Positions 12,013 through 26,279 of a stretch of 64,000 bases of DNA are shown piece after piece. The notes below the pieces were generated by a model, which saw nothing but the letters and a program-made list of their open reading frames with translations, made no database searches and was not told the DNA's origin. The position numbers and the translations under genes were made by a program. Positions within the stretch are counted from its first letter, which is position 1. Each line of letters opens with the position of its first letter. The stretch comes from Numida meleagris. Its lineage: Eukaryota > Chordata > Aves > Galliformes > Numididae. Location: positions 19,965,516-20,029,515 of the forward strand of contig NC_034419.1 of NCBI RefSeq assembly GCF_002078875.1, in the 5' to 3' direction.

Positions 12013-15000
12013 AAATTGGCTGAATCAGTGCATGAGATGGCAGTGCAACAAAAATCATTTTATTTAGCCCCAGTTGCACTATCACTAGCAGAGGCACTGA
12101 TACAGAGTAGGGAGAAGCTGTATAGATGCACTCTAGCTACCTGTGCACCTTCACCTGCGAACAGGTATTGGTCCATCTGGAAAATGGTTTTCTGGAGTCT
12201 ACAGAGTTTGGCTATCCTGCTCCAAATGTCATGTTGACATCTGACATCAAAGGAAAAGGATTTGTGGGCTGAGCAGGCTTAGCAGGATTAAGCCATCAGG
12301 GAAGGGGAAGCCGAACTGATCGCTATCACAGCACAAGCTCCTTTGGTCAGGCTGCTCGCAAGTTGCTTGCAGTTTCTTTCAATGAATCTGTACGTAAAGA
12401 GATGCATCCTAAAGAAAGGTTCCTAAGTACCACTTGCCTTTTGCTCTGCCTCAGTAGTAATCATGAGTGGAGAATCGGTGTGCTCTCAGCTGTAAGGTAT
12501 GTTTATGAATGTATTCCTGGGCCTCTCTGTTATTCTTTATGATACTTTTTGAATATGCTTCCCTTCCAACAACTGTCTCTTTAGCCATCTGCAAGGCATC
12601 TAGTTAGACTCCTAGGACGCACTGGCAATGTCCCTTCAAATTCCAGTGTAGTGTGATCATTTCTGTTGGGAAATATTTATAAAATATTTCTGCCTTGTAA
12701 CTGAATTAGCTCCAACAGCATAGGTGTGCTATATATTTGTTGGCCAGGCTACAGCAATTCAGCATCTCCCTGAAACAGTGAAAACTTGGGTGTAGGGTTC
12801 AGGTTTTGCAGTTTTAGCCCCACAGTGATCCCTCCAATGTGAGACATATGAGAAGGGGCAGGACAGCGGAAGACTCCTGTGACTGGACGAAGGACATAGC
12901 ATCATAGTGTGATGTGGCCACTGAGTAAATCCAGATTCTTCCATCCCACTTCCTTCATTCTCTTGTCTCCCTTAAAAGACAGAGAGACTTCTTCTAAAAT
13001 TCCATTTCAGCAATACAAAATGCAGTTTCTAGAGAAACTGGAGACTGGATGTCTTTTCATTAATCACAAGAGTGTAACACCGTCACCTGCCAACCTGAGT
13101 TAGACTCCTCAGAGTAAATCAGCTCCTTTTCAAAGTAAGTTTCAAAACTTTCAGACACCAAAGCATGGTAAGAACAAATGCAGCACTTAACAAACCTGTT
13201 TTTTTCATATTTGAATTAAACCCCTTACTTGCTCCATAAGGTATACACAGTAAGAAGGATGATCCTAGTAACTAACTCAGAGGTCAGCCAAAGGGTATCC
13301 TGCCTAATGACTTCCAGAAATAGAGTCGAGGGTATGCTCAGATTTTAACCATTGCGGCAGCATTCAGTTAATTAAAACTTTCATCAGGTAACCTCCCTGC
13401 CCTCTCCCTGTCTTCTTGCACTCTAAATCACTAGTCTGTTCATGTATGTAACACAAGTCATCCTCTGTCCCTGGGGTAAATCCCCTACAAGTAAGATCTC
13501 ACTGAAGCTAGCTGAGTGGCGACAAGCTTGACATATCAACTCAGATTCAGATATACTCAGTTTAAAAATGACTAGTAAATTGCTGCTATAACCTTCACAT
13601 CCACAGTCTGTGCACTTTCTGACTTTTCTGTCACAGACATTATAGCTCACAACTGAATATAATGCTCTGGATTCAAGAAAGAGACCAGAATCTCACCTGG
13701 ACACAGGTGGGCTATGCAAAGCCCACACACATAAAACCCCCTACATCCAGTGGTAAAAAATAAACAACAGGCTCTTTATAATTGGACCAAATTGACTGAA
13801 TTAAACTCCTTTCTACATACAGTATCTCTGGCTTTATTTCAAGTCACACGTCCGGCAGTTATTAGTTCAAACTGTCTTTCTCCAGCAGTGATATCCTCGT
13901 TGCAAAAAAATTAAATGATATAAACGCGATGCACTGATGGTAATTGGGAGAGGCAGTGGGGTGCTGAATGGCTCTGTTTTATTAAAAATGGTGATTTATT
14001 CTCTTGGTTTTGCCCCATTTATAAGTAATTTTTGGAGTACCTTCTGCAAAAAGGTGGCTCATTACTGAAGAAAATCAAAGTTCAAATGTATTTAAAGAGA
14101 ATAAAAGGAAATGCCTATTACTGCAGCATGTGTTTAGCCAGTCAGTTCCTGTTATGTCAGACCATCAAGACAAATATTGCAGCTGAAGTCTAAGAAGAGC
14201 AGGAAAAAAATAATGTTTGCTAATACCATGTGTAGCCTGACAAGACAAGGTAACATAAGGATAATCACGTTTCATACTCTAAGGCATAAGCTGTTTGGTG
14301 GCCAAGGTCAGAAAGGAGTTGCTCCTCCTGCCATTATTTTTCCCCTTTGAAATTTGCTCTTTCTTGCATCAATGTGGAAGAGGAGAAGTGGATTTTCGGT
14401 TAGGTGCATAAGGCCTTTGCTTTCCTCTGAACAACCTCAGGGACAAAACTCTCCCACCTTCTACAAATCCTTCTGTAGGCACTCATGGGATAGTGGAGGT
14501 GGTACAGGTGTAGTCCTGGAAGAGAGGGCAGGCAATAGAGGAGCACACGTTTAGGCTCCATCTCAGGAAATGCCCTCTGGCCCAGTCTTGGGCAGTACAA
14601 GTAGAGGAGGGGTAAGAGAAACCCTGACAGTGACATTTCACTAGCCATAGCACAGTGCTGGGATGGATGGGCTCATCAGGCCGCTCCTACCGGGAGTGAC
14701 ACACACAAAACTGCGTGGCAAGTCTCATGTTTCTGGCTGAGCCACAGGTACGCCAGAGTGCACAGCTGTCTGCCAGCACTGTTCACCTCCCTGATCCTGG
14801 GGGCTTTAAACTGCTAAGAAAAACAAAACAAACAGTAAAAGCTGGACAGCCTGAAAACAAAATAGAGTGTCCTTGGGCCTCAGATGAGTAGCACACCCCC
14901 TCCATGCTCTCTCTGCCATACCAGAGAGGCTGTAAGCTGCGGTGGCCTTAGCTTGAGCTCAGCCTGGCCCTCTGGCCCTTGTCCTGCATTTCCTGTAAAC

Positions 15001-16407
15001 AGAGAACACTTCCTCCCCAGAGATGACCTGGCAATGAACTAGTGATGGCTGACGCTCAGCTGCACCGCGCCCAACTCCCCACCATGCCAAAAGATACAAT
15101 GGGGTGGCTGATAATACATAATAGGTTATTAAAAGCAGCTCTGCCCTTTATAGACTTCTCTGAACACATTATCTACATTGCATGTCAGCCATCACAGAGT
15201 TCCTACTTAAATAATTCATTTCATAGGCACAGAACTTTTCTGTACTACTGCACCAGCAGAGGTTTTCCTTAAGGTATCAGTGCAGCTCTTGGTATGCTTT
15301 CCTTTTTCCAGTTTCCCTTGCTTTGTTGTTCCCCAGCACCCTTGTTGTTCACCATCTCTGGTCACCTTTTGCTAGGCTGAATCCTTGCAATGCTTGGAAA
15401 CCTGAACTGAGAGAGGTGGAGTGAAGCCCTGAGTGCTTGGCAGTGACAGTGGTCTCTTTTTTTGCTGTGAAGTTCTTCTTCCTTCCCAGACAGTGCAGGC
15501 CATACATCTGCATGATGTTGAAACATTCCCCTTTGCACATCTATCTAGGGACAGAAGAAAACAAGGAAAATGTCCACTAATTATCAAGACAGGTTTCAAG
15601 GCATCTTGAATATGAGCACCCTCTAGTCACAGCAAAGGTGGCCTCAGACAATGAAACTGCTTAGTGCTTTGGCTCTGTTCTCCTGTGTTACCTTTGTGAC
15701 AGTTTGACCTTGGATTTACTAGCGTAAAATTGGGAGAATTTAGTGGAATCACTTTATATTTGTGATCTTTGAGAAGAATGACACCCTCTGATTTCACTTG
15801 GATCCCTTTGTAAGACTCATTCCTCTCACAAGCCATTGGCACAGTAGGCCAACCATGCAGAATTGCATTGATAAGGAAAATATATTCTGTAGAAAGTGAC
15901 CTTCTGCTAGGCGGTCACCTTAGAGTATGAGAAGTACACCTCTCAGGAGAGACCAATAGCCGGGAAGTGAGGCTGAAACCCCTGCTGTACTACAAATTTA
16001 TCTTCTATGTCATTAGCACGTTATGAAATGCTTCTTATATTCTCAGTGTTTTAGTTGTCATTTGTACAAAGTGGTTCCTAATGTTGACTGCAAACCAAAA
16101 GGGATTACGCTACTGTAGTCCTGTCCCTGTGTCAGAGAGGGCCAAGTACATCCAGGATCACGCTTTTTCAGCAGAGGGCAATGATTACTTTCCTGCAGTC
16201 AAGGAGAGATACAGTTACCTATGTGGAATTATTTAACAGTCATGTTTGCTAGTGTTGCTGTTTTTGGGAGTGAGGGAGGCTTCTTGAACTCTAGACCCTC
16301 AATAGCTGTTCGGCAGGCAGCTGGCTTGATTTCTGTACACAGACACATGCTGGAGAAGAACAGCAACAATTTAGGCAGTGCTACTTGCCCAAAGAACTGC
16401 AATTTAC

Positions 16408-16436
<29 letters not shown>
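16408..16436 (+). repeat. poly(A) run (29 A)
   Basis: An uninterrupted run of 29 A. No SINE or retrocopy was recognised immediately upstream, so it may be only a microsatellite. Confidence 0.9.
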
Positions 16437-16438
<2 letters not shown>

Positions 16439-16628
16439 AGTGCAGATAAGCACTTCAGAAAGTTCTGTGGGACTTTTTCAAACAGTGCTGAGCAGAACAA
16501 AGACACGTCTGTAGCACTCAGTGGGCTTTCCTGGAGATGCTCAGTGTTCGCGGACTGTCAGGTTTGACATAAAGTTCCGCTGTCTTAAAAGAACAATATA
16601 GAGCTTTAATGTTTTAAATAGACAGAGT

Positions 16629-16662
16629 CTATTTATCTATTTATCTTTATCTATTTATCTGA
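16629..16662. repeat. TATC/TTTATC tetranucleotide-type microsatellite
   Basis: Imperfect ATTTATCT/TTATC iteration. Confidence 0.85.
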
Positions 16663-17804
16663 GTCCAGATCTGTTTGGTGGCTGCACAGTGTGGCTATTG
16701 ACTACACTAAGAGTATCTCTACAAGTCCATTTTGTTCCTTGGTGTCTTTACGTCTGTACAACACAGCAGCTGCTCTGTAATTTTACACAAGCCGTCCTGA
16801 AACTCAGAATACTGCTTGGACTATACTATTGATCCTGGAATCTAGTCTGGATGGAGATGTGAGTGGAAGTCAATTATGCACATGTGATAATTACAGCAGG
16901 GAATGGATCCAACTCATCATAATCCTTCCAGAAAATCCAGGCTGGCATAATTCTTAAGTGATAATAGAATTGAAAATTCAAAGGCAGATACCAGTTTGGA
17001 AACAGCGTTGGTGGAATGCAAACACAGAATTGAAACTGAATCAAACATAATTTGCTGCAGCCAGAATTTTTAATGATCTTCTTATTAATAGAAATCTGAA
17101 TTCTTGGCACCCAATTCCAAGAGACAGCAGAACTGGCAGAAGACAGAGGGCTTGGTTTTGTGGTGGGAAATATTCTTGGATTTTTTAAACTGTAGTTATG
17201 TCAGGAAAAAAACTTAAAATTAGTATTCCTAAAACCATTTAAATAACAGAGAAAACAATACCTCCAGGGAAGGTAGTGACAGTTTTCAGTTTTCCTTTTC
17301 TTTCAAAAGAACAGATTTTATTCCTAAATGAACAAAAGTAGCTGTGACACACCACTAATCCTTCCTTATGTCTGAATCTGATATCAGAGTTACAAAATAT
17401 ACAAATTTCTTGAAAGTTCTGCCTTGCTTAGACATGAAACTACAAGCACCTCATATGACAATGAGGGCAAGTAACAGAATTATCTCTAAGCACTATTCTA
17501 GCATTACTGATTTCAATTTCATTCATACATGAAGTAGAAGTTGGTTATGCATAGGGGAAACTAGAATTTCAAAAGTGGTATAGGAAACAGTAGGAAACCT
17601 GTGATTTGTAATTGCCATTTCCAAAGCAGAGCTGACATTTGTAATGTGCAGTTTCAAGGTATTCCTTCCAAAGCAGTAACAACATCACTTTTTCAGATAT
17701 AAGAGTGCCTAGGTGCGCAGTGTGAGTGCCTTAGTGGCTGCTGGCAAGCGGCTTTCAGTGTTTTAATATTTCTGCCCTGTCATGAAAGAGAGCTCAGCAA
17801 ACAG

Positions 17805-18645
17805 ACCAGTGTGGAATATCCCAGGCTGGATCACTGGGCTGAGGCCAATGGGATGAGGTTCAACAAGACCAAGTGCCGGGTCCTCCACTTTGGCCACAAC
17901 AACCCCAGGCAGCGCTACAGGCTTGGGGCAGAGTGGCTGGAAGATTGTGTGGAGGAAATGGACCTGGGGTATTGGTTGATGCTTGGCTGAGCATCAGCCA
18001 GCAGTGTGCCCAGGTGGCCAAGAAGGCCAGTGGCATCCTGGCTTGTATTGGAAATAGTATTGCCACTAGGAGTAGGGAAGTCATTGTCCTTCTGTACTCA
18101 GCACTGGTGAGGCCCCACCTCAAGTACTGTGTCCAGTTTTGGGCCCCTCACTGCAAGAAAGGCATTGAGACCCTGGAGCATGTTCAGAGGAGGGCGACGA
18201 AGCTGTGAGGGGTCTGGAGCACAGGGCTTATGAGGAGCGGCTGAGGGAGCTGGGATTGTTCAGTCTGGAGAAGAGGAGGCTCAGGGGAGACCTCATCACT
18301 CTCTATAACTACCTGAAGGGAGGTTGTGGTGAGCTGGGGGTCGGCCTCTTCTCTCTTGTAACTAGTGACAGGACGAGGGGGAATGGCCTCAAGTTGTGCC
18401 AGGGGAGATTCAGGCTGGACATTAGGAAATACTACTTTTCTGAAAGAGTGGTCAGGTGCTGGAATGGGTTGCCTGGGGAGGTGGTGGAGTCGCCGTCCCT
18501 GGAGGTGTTCAAGAAACGTCCAGACATTGTGTTGAGAGACATGGTTTAGTGGGGTTATATTGTTGGTGGGTGGATGGTTGGACTGGATGATCTTGTAGGT
18601 CTTTTCCAATCTTGCTGATTCTATGACTCTACGATTCTATGAAGC
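17805..18645 (+). mobile_element. CR1 LINE, 3' part with reverse-transcriptase C-terminus
   Basis: The longest CR1 in the FGD5 introns, about 840 bp. The plus strand encodes conserved CR1 reverse-transcriptase C-terminal residues ([40 protein letters not shown]) and, one frame over, [20 protein letters not shown]. The frame is interrupted by a stop and frame change near 18210, so the copy is dead. It ends with the CR1 terminus (ATTCTATGACTCTACGATTC then TATGAA). 5' truncated. Confidence 0.95.
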
Positions 18646-21600
18646 ACAGCCTTCTGCTCTTGGGGAGCAAGAAGAAACAGCCAGCAATAAATACAGCATC
18701 AGAACTGTCAGCTCAGGAAACTTCTGGAATAATGTGGCCAGAAGCCACGGCCCAGCTATGACAACTTGAAGCAGGAATATAACAGACAAAAGCTGGCACT
18801 CATCAAGGGATTTTCTGCGGCTTAACCTTGATTGTATCTCAGTAATAAAGTGTTCTGTTAAAGAATTTAGGATTTGCTCCATATTTATTGTTTTCAGTTT
18901 CCAGGGGAAAAGCTCTTTCTCTTTTTATGTGACTATTGCAGGTATCTGACAGTATATGTTTAATATGGAGAGTAGGGTTGTGCCTCCATTACCATTCTTC
19001 CAGTAAAGCTAGTGTGTATGGCCTACATCCTGAACCTAAGCCTAGCCTAGCACTAGGAAAGCAAATAAGTTTTGCTAGTTTAGCTATCTGAATCATGTCA
19101 AACAAGTCCCTGGACCAGCGTGGAGGAGAAGGACATGGAAAAGGTCAGGGAGGAGCACGGGACTAGGTAGTATTAAAATCAGCTTAAAATGTGTTAGCAC
19201 CCATTTTGCATTTTAATGTGGACTGCACAAGGCCATGGGGTGATAGGCTGTACACATGCATTATCTGGCTTGTCTCTGTGGTGTATTCTGCAACCATTTT
19301 GTGCTCTCAGAGCATAAGAAATATGCTCTGAGAATTTCCCAACTTTTCATCATGGTTCCACACTCTGAAGTCCCTGGCCCACCCCCCAGATTTCATGGTT
19401 CAAGTGATGCCATGTTTATCCACACAAAAAGTTCATTTGATACCTTGTTAAATAGCACTATGCTGTGGTGTTGTTTTTCTTTATGTGTTGATGCTTTTTG
19501 GTGTGACTTGTCATCCCATTCACCTAGCTTTTCATCTGAGACACTTCATTTTACACAAACTCTGAAAGTCAAACACTCTGAACTGCTTTACAGCTTAAAG
19601 CAGTGGTGAAAAAGGTATTTTATCTGTTATGTGTAGAATGGTAAACTGTGATTATTCCAGAATCTGAAATGTTAGTTGAGTTTGTGGAGGATGTTCTCGA
19701 ACTTCTAGAACATAGAAATTTATCTTTGAGCCTTGGAAAACAGAAGATACAGTATTCCAGATGTTTAAGAAATGACACATTTTTTGTTACCAAAACCTGT
19801 GGGTTGTGAGAAACTCAGTCCTAACTTCCAGTGATTACTTATTCAAGGTAATCTGGGATGAAAACCAGACCTAGGCAAAGTATGGACTGGATTTTCTAAA
19901 TCTTAGGCTACCGTATATGGGAGTCTTCCTTAAACTTCCGTCAGAGCAGAGAAGTTGTTCACATAAAATGGTTTTGTGAACTGTCCCCTTGTGGAATACA
20001 TGCCAGTTTGCTATGTCTTCAAGTGCTAGTCTGAATTGTCAGAGCCGTCAGATGTGAAATAGCTGTTCAGATACTCAGAGGTAGAAGCCAATGGAACATA
20101 ACAATGTACCTGAAATGAACATCTGGCAGTTTCGTTTTCTTATCTAGATTCCATTTATGTAGTCACTTTTCTGACTACAACACATTTACCAATGATCTTC
20201 TGACTTCTGGATCCAGTTAGCATAAGATGCCATATTTCATGAAAAGAAACTGTCTGGTGACAATACATATATCATAGATTGGAGACTAGCGGTATGTTCC
20301 TGATTATTCTGTCTTTGTTTATTTTAGGCAGTGTAACTTAGTCACTAAAAGTTGGAACCAGAGTCTTTATGTTTTAAAGCTGGGGAGTTTTTAACACCAG
20401 ATCTCTCAAATCTTGAGCTGAAAACTGAGCTGCTTGTTGCTCTCAGACTAGCATATTCCTGTCCTGTTATTTGGTTACGGGATGGGAAAACACTGAACAG
20501 ATCAATCATCTTTCCTACATCATCACGATGGGGCTTCTTAGTGCTGGTGCTGCAAGCATCAGTGACCACAAGCAGTGTGAGGGAGAGTGGGTGTGGAATG
20601 CTCCTTAATGCCCAGTCTCTCAGCTTTTAATGTTCCAAGCTCCTGCAAACTAGGTCCATAATATCTCCCTATCAGAAGGGCAGGAATGTTTGGTGGCTTT
20701 TCCTGTCAGTCTTCAGAGAGACTGGAGAACACATGGAAGGAACTAACACTACTAAGAAAACTCTTATCTTCATGCTTGTCCTTCCAGAAGGGATTCCCTT
20801 TGGACTTGAAAGCACATATTCAACTCAAGACTCAAGCTTCTCTGTGGTCTTAATAGGAAAACAAACAGAGCCCATGGAATTCTAAACTAATCAAGATCTT
20901 ATATCTGGCATTTATTTCCTGAGATTTGGGACAAACATCGAATGAACTAAATTTTCTTATGTTTCAGAGATAAACCCAGTCATGAGCAGAGAATATTTCC
21001 AGGAGAGAAACAGTTTAACTACTAATATGCAGGAATGAATGAAAGTTCTCAGTGGTTCTACTCTGTCTCCTAAGACATCAGTTTCAGTTCCCAGATTAAA
21101 ATGAGAGCTGGCTGTAATTTTGCTTGGCTGAGGCTTTTTTTTTTTGTTGTTAACTTTGCAAATTAAACAATCAGCAAAAATGTTGGAAACTACAGGATAC
21201 TTAAGCAGTATTTTTTTCTTAGAACTACAATCAAATGAAAAGATAAACTGATTGTCCAGCACATTAAAATACACATTTTCATTTCTATTGTCTCACTATA
21301 TGTCACTCTTACTGTGGCTCTTTTCCCCGAGTGTGCTCACTGTGATGAGTTTTTATGTGACTGCCATTGTCTGGATTTTTTTAAGCCTGAAAATACAAAG
21401 GCAGAATGTTCAAAGGATAGATTCTGAGATGCTCAGTTCTAGCTCTTATATTCCTTATCTATTTAAGGACCAGAAGATGGAACTTCAAGGACTTATTTTA
21501 CTGTATGCAGTCCACTGTGTCTGAAAGCACGTTATCCTAAGGAGGAGAGCTTTCTGAGCTCTTCTAGCCAGAACTAGGACCATAATCTGATACCTAAAAC

Positions 21601-23849
21601 ATAACAGGGTCTACAAGCCTCAATGAAAAACTTTGATCAGAGGCACTGGAATAAGTACATCGGCCTAGAAGGACCAAAAAGGAGATGCAATGATTTAACA
21701 TCTGAGGTTTTTAACCAAATGTACTAAATATACTCAAGACACAAGGACAAACTGCTAACAGACTGAAGAAGTATTTGAGACAGCTGAAAATGGCTGGCAG
21801 GAAACTGCTGAAAACATATCTGAGAAACTATCATTTGCCTTGGTACATCAGTACTTAGCTTTATTTCCTTTGGAAAAAAAAAAAAAAAAAAGGACAAGTC
21901 TAAGAACATCCATGTGATATTGATAAGCAAAAGATAAAGTTAGTGTACCTGAGTCTGACAGACCAACAAAAGGTGTTCATAGATGATAGGTCTCAGCCAC
22001 CTTGCTCCAGGCCTTTGAAGGATATCCACTAATTCAGTTAATTACTTAAAATAAGTGAAAGGTCCCCTTATAAGCTCTTTAACAGGGATCTTGGCAAAAC
22101 AGACCGTGCCTCTTGTATATGTTCTCCTATCCATTAACTCGAATTGGTACATTCAGGTACTTTTAATTGCTGTACATCACTGAACAGCCAATCTTAAGGC
22201 AGCTTTTATGTTAGCCCCCTCTGGGTCTGTAAAAGCAGAGTTCTTGCAGGATAATTAAAAATGCACTGTGCATCATAAATAACTGTTGAATGGCACATCA
22301 AACCGTAAACTACTAGATTAGATTTGTAACAACAACAGCAACTATTGCATTTTTAATGCTATAGGAGATAGAACTCTTATCGTTAATCTTATCATTAATA
22401 AAATTAATCATTAAATAGTGGATTCCACAAAGGCTGCAGAATTGTAATGTGCAGTCTCTCATTCAGTAAATCTCAGTCAGGCTCAAGGAGGGGGCAGGAA
22501 AGGAGAAATGTGTGCTTGAAACGAACACTGACAATGAAAGACACGATAATTTCCAGCAAGACTGTGTTTTGTCAATCGCCAGTCTTGTCACCTTGTCTTC
22601 AGTACATGCTTTTTCTGTGTGGTGCTAGGAGTTCTGGTATCACAACTATATGACTTCTTTGTCTTGTAAACATCATCTAGTGCAAATATGCTGTATGCAG
22701 CAGGTTCAGTCTCCCTCTCATGGAACCCCATTGGAAATAGATTTCTGTCTACGTGACAAAATCAAAGAAGATAAAGAGGCATTCCCAAGCTTATGTTCCC
22801 TCAAGAAATGAAGAAGTCCACAGGTGTACATATTCCTTCTCTGCACTGGAATTCGATGAAAAAACTAGCCACCAAAATGAGATCAAGATGCTAATAAAAC
22901 CATCATCTACTCAGGCTTGGGACCCTTTCCTGAGAGGTATATGGGACTGTGATTCCTCATCAGCAAAGCTGAGGCTGTATCCAGTATGCTGTGGCTGAGC
23001 AGTGGCAGCCCTCTGAGGCTATGCTGTGACACATCTGTCCTGTGTGCAGGACGATGAGATGCAATGCAGAGTTGAGTTGGGGGAGCACGCTGGTTTCCTG
23101 TCCCCCAACACCTGCATCCCTAACATAAACCAGGACAAACAGCCCCATGGATAAGAGGAAACAGGAGAGAGGACATGCTGCCACTGTGAGCTTGACACCT
23201 AAAGCTGGACATGTATTAAAACTTCTCCTTCTTCACTAACGATATAACATTACCGGTACTGACTGGAGACACTTTTCAAAGGTGCTTGTGTGAAAAGCTC
23301 TGCCATCAAAGAACTTTCTGTTCTTGCTGCCTTTGAAAGACAATTCTCCTCCCCTTCCAATACCTGACAATACAAGGTGAAGCATGCCTTGTGCCCAGAT
23401 GGAGCACCAAGGGGTTATCTCCTGCAGACTGGTCACTGTCTCTGAGCAGATGGAAATTCTGCATTAACTGCTATCACCTTCTAATTCTCTGTGGTAATTC
23501 AGACAATTCAAAGGTAAAAAAAAATAAATACATGACTCATGTCAGAGCTGGCTGCAGCTATTGTCAAGAATTTCAATAGACTATGCACAGCCAGAAGTCA
23601 GGGTATAGCACCGGGAGTCCTTGTTCTGCAGTCAATTTAAAAAACTTTCAGGTTTATGCTGCAGAGTGTGACAATGGATAAGAGCTGCTAAGATTTTATT
23701 TTCCTTCATGTTAATCAGATCACAAGTGAAGACATCTCTCCTTTAGGCTCAGTTCCTGTTCCCTCTTCTCTGTGTTTGAGCAGCAGCGATTCTCCCATTA
23801 TGGGACTTACTCCCATCTCCAAACTTCCATGCTTAAGGAATGTCTGTGG

Positions 23850-24013
23850 TGCTCAGCTTTTGTTAGCATTTTTTTTTGTGTCTATTACAGAAGGGTAGGA
23901 AACACATGGTCACGCAGTCCACCTCAAGTGAAATTTTTAAGCTAATCAGTGACTGATGACCTGCAGAGATCAGAGAGGATATAATCACTTAAGTGGCATA
24001 ATTTGATAGAGCA
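23850..24013 (+). repeat. direct duplication, copy 1 (164 bp)
   Basis: From TGCTCAGCTTTTGTTAGCAT to AATTTGATAGAGCA. Recurs at 25059-25223 with about one substitution and one extra T in a T run. Not a recognised interspersed repeat. Confidence 0.95.
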
Positions 24014-24099
24014 AAATATAATGGAGCAGGGAGGAGAAATTGATGAAGAAACTTGTATTTATTCAACTATTCGTTATTTAAAGAAATTACGAGGTAGAT

Positions 24100-24200
24100 T
24101 CTTCAGCATCCCCCTGTTGTAATTTATGCATTTGCATGCAGGTTTAATTTAGCTCACTCTGCTGGACTTAATAAAAACGCCATCCTTAATATTTATTTCT
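24100..24200. promoter_or_regulatory. candidate regulatory stretch with octamer motif (tentative)
   Basis: AT-rich unique segment containing TTATGCATTTGCATGCAG, which holds a perfect POU octamer ATTTGCAT. Tentative: a motif of this length can occur by chance and no conservation could be checked. Confidence 0.15.
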
Positions 24201-25058
24201 GCCCTTGTATGCATCAAATTTTCAAGATGTGCCTCTCTCCTTTTAGCATTAAGTAAGAGCCTTGTGGGTTAAGAGTCACCCTTACAAAGCTTCAGTTTCC
24301 CAAGTACTTGTCTAATTTTTTAAAGTTTAGAGTGGAGATGAATTGTATATCAGTCGTTCATGATTCTTTCAGTAATTATTCCTCAAATATTATCAAGTAC
24401 CTCCATTAATCTCATGAGTGTTTGTCCCCAAATAAGCATCTCTTTGTCTGCTTGACCATCTGTCTCTTGCTAGAGTATTTGTGCACCTCTGACATTATGC
24501 AACTTTAACAAACATAGCAGTACTGCTGTAATGGGTTTTCTAAGAACATTCTTTCTATTTGGAAACTTACTGGTCTTTTAAGTAAACGACAGCACTGTGA
24601 ATTTCCTTGAGGTTATATAAATGACATTGATTTACTATTATGATAAAAGATCTAAAATATTCCTGTGTATTTTTCATGCTGTTGGAAGTATGAAAACACT
24701 AATTGTCCTTTCTTGGCCATTGCTGTTTTGATGTGTGGATTATTTATACTATATCTTCCACTGCATAAATATCTCTACACATTCACCTTATCCTTCATAT
24801 GCTGTATTTAGATATCACACTGTGCCTCTCTGAGAGCTGATGATTTTATCTTACATAAATGTATAAGCTTCTCATTTGAAGAAGAGAGAGCCAAAGATAA
24901 AACATTTTGGTTTTAGTGGTTAAAAACATGTGCTGTGATGCAAAAATTTACTTGAATGGTTTTACTTTCACTTTAATCTTAAAAGCATATAAAGTTTTGA
25001 GTAGCACTGGTATTTAGACCATTTTTAGGAAGAGAAGTCATGTTCTAAGATAGTTAGT

Positions 25059-25223
25059 TGCTCAGCTTTTGTTAGCATTTTTTTTTTGTGTCTATTACAG
25101 AAGGGTAGGAAACACACGGTCACGCAGTCCACCTCAAGTGAAATTTTTAAGCTAATCAGTGACTGATGACCTGCAGAGATCAGAGAGGATATAATCACTT
25201 AAGTGGCATAATTTGATAGAGCA
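25059..25223 (+). repeat. direct duplication, copy 2 (165 bp)
   Basis: Near-identical second copy of 23850-24013, same orientation, about 1.2 kb downstream. Differences seen are one T-run length change and ACACATGG to ACACACGG. Confidence 0.95.
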
Positions 25224-26258
25224 TAGGTTGATGAATCCAGTGGTGAGGTAGAGGGGACAGCTAAATAGCCACATGGAGACAGGAGTGACTGCTCACCCAC
25301 TGAATTTTTCTACTCTTAGAGCAGGAAGATTTGCATTCTTTATAGCTCATCAACCGTAGGTAATAGTTCTATCGCTGTATAACTGTAATTTGATTCTGGT
25401 ATACATTTTAGAATCAGTCTTCAATAACACAGTCATCGTGCTTAGGCCTGGCTCAAGTAGAGGCTGACTATGGCTACAGAGAAAAGAGCATTGCTTACAA
25501 AGGACATAATGTTGCTGCTGGCCTGTGAAACATTATCTCCAACACCAGCGCATTAGAAGTGCTGTTTTAGCAGTTTCTAAGTACCTGTGTATTCCTGCTA
25601 CAAACTGTCCAAGTTAAAGGAAAGGCCTCATTTACACGATATTCATAAACCACATAGTTTCCCTTGCTTTCTCCTAAAGACATCTTTTTCCTTTAGGAAT
25701 AAAGTTCATTTGCAGAGGAACAGGACACCGAGGAAGAGATCACCTTTGTACGAAAGCTGCGAGGCATCAGATAGGTGCCTCTTGAAGAGCAGCAGAAAGT
25801 CAGAGCCTTGGGAGTAGCTCACAGGCGCGAGTCCGCAATTCTAGAGAGTTATTAGGAATTACCACAAGCCTTAGTGGAACAACATATAGCACTGGGACCT
25901 CAACATCACAGTGGGCTTAGCTGTGGAATTGCAAGTATCCGCCTTTTATTCCTTCATTCTATCTTCTTTCCTCTCTGGATTTTGAACATCTTAGCAGAAA
26001 GGAAGACTGAGACTTACCAAACTTGATAATTCCAAGTTATAGACTCTGTTCCTGACCATATCTAAACTTTGATAAAAGACTCTCCTGCAATCAATAGGCG
26101 TGGCATTGAGGATGACTATGAAATGAGTGTCAGAGGTATCTCTTTTCCAACCCCCTGGTTTTAACACAGTCATAAACACGGCTGATGTTTTGAAGGTCCA
26201 GAATTAGGTTACCAAAGCTATTCTTTAAGAAATGTCCCAGAATACTTTAATCCTAATG

Positions 26259-26279
26259 GACTTTCATCTGATGAAAGTC
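26259..26279. repeat. short perfect inverted repeat
   Basis: GACTTTCATC, a single T, then GATGAAAGTC: 10-bp arms with a one-base centre. No promoter or terminator context. Confidence 0.9.

Noticed and set aside
16408..16436. Poly(A) run as the tail of a processed pseudogene
   Set aside because: No upstream sequence resembling an mRNA and no target-site duplication noticed.
18184..18609. 141-codon minus-strand frame
   Set aside because: Antisense shadow of the CR1 element, including its 3' terminus.
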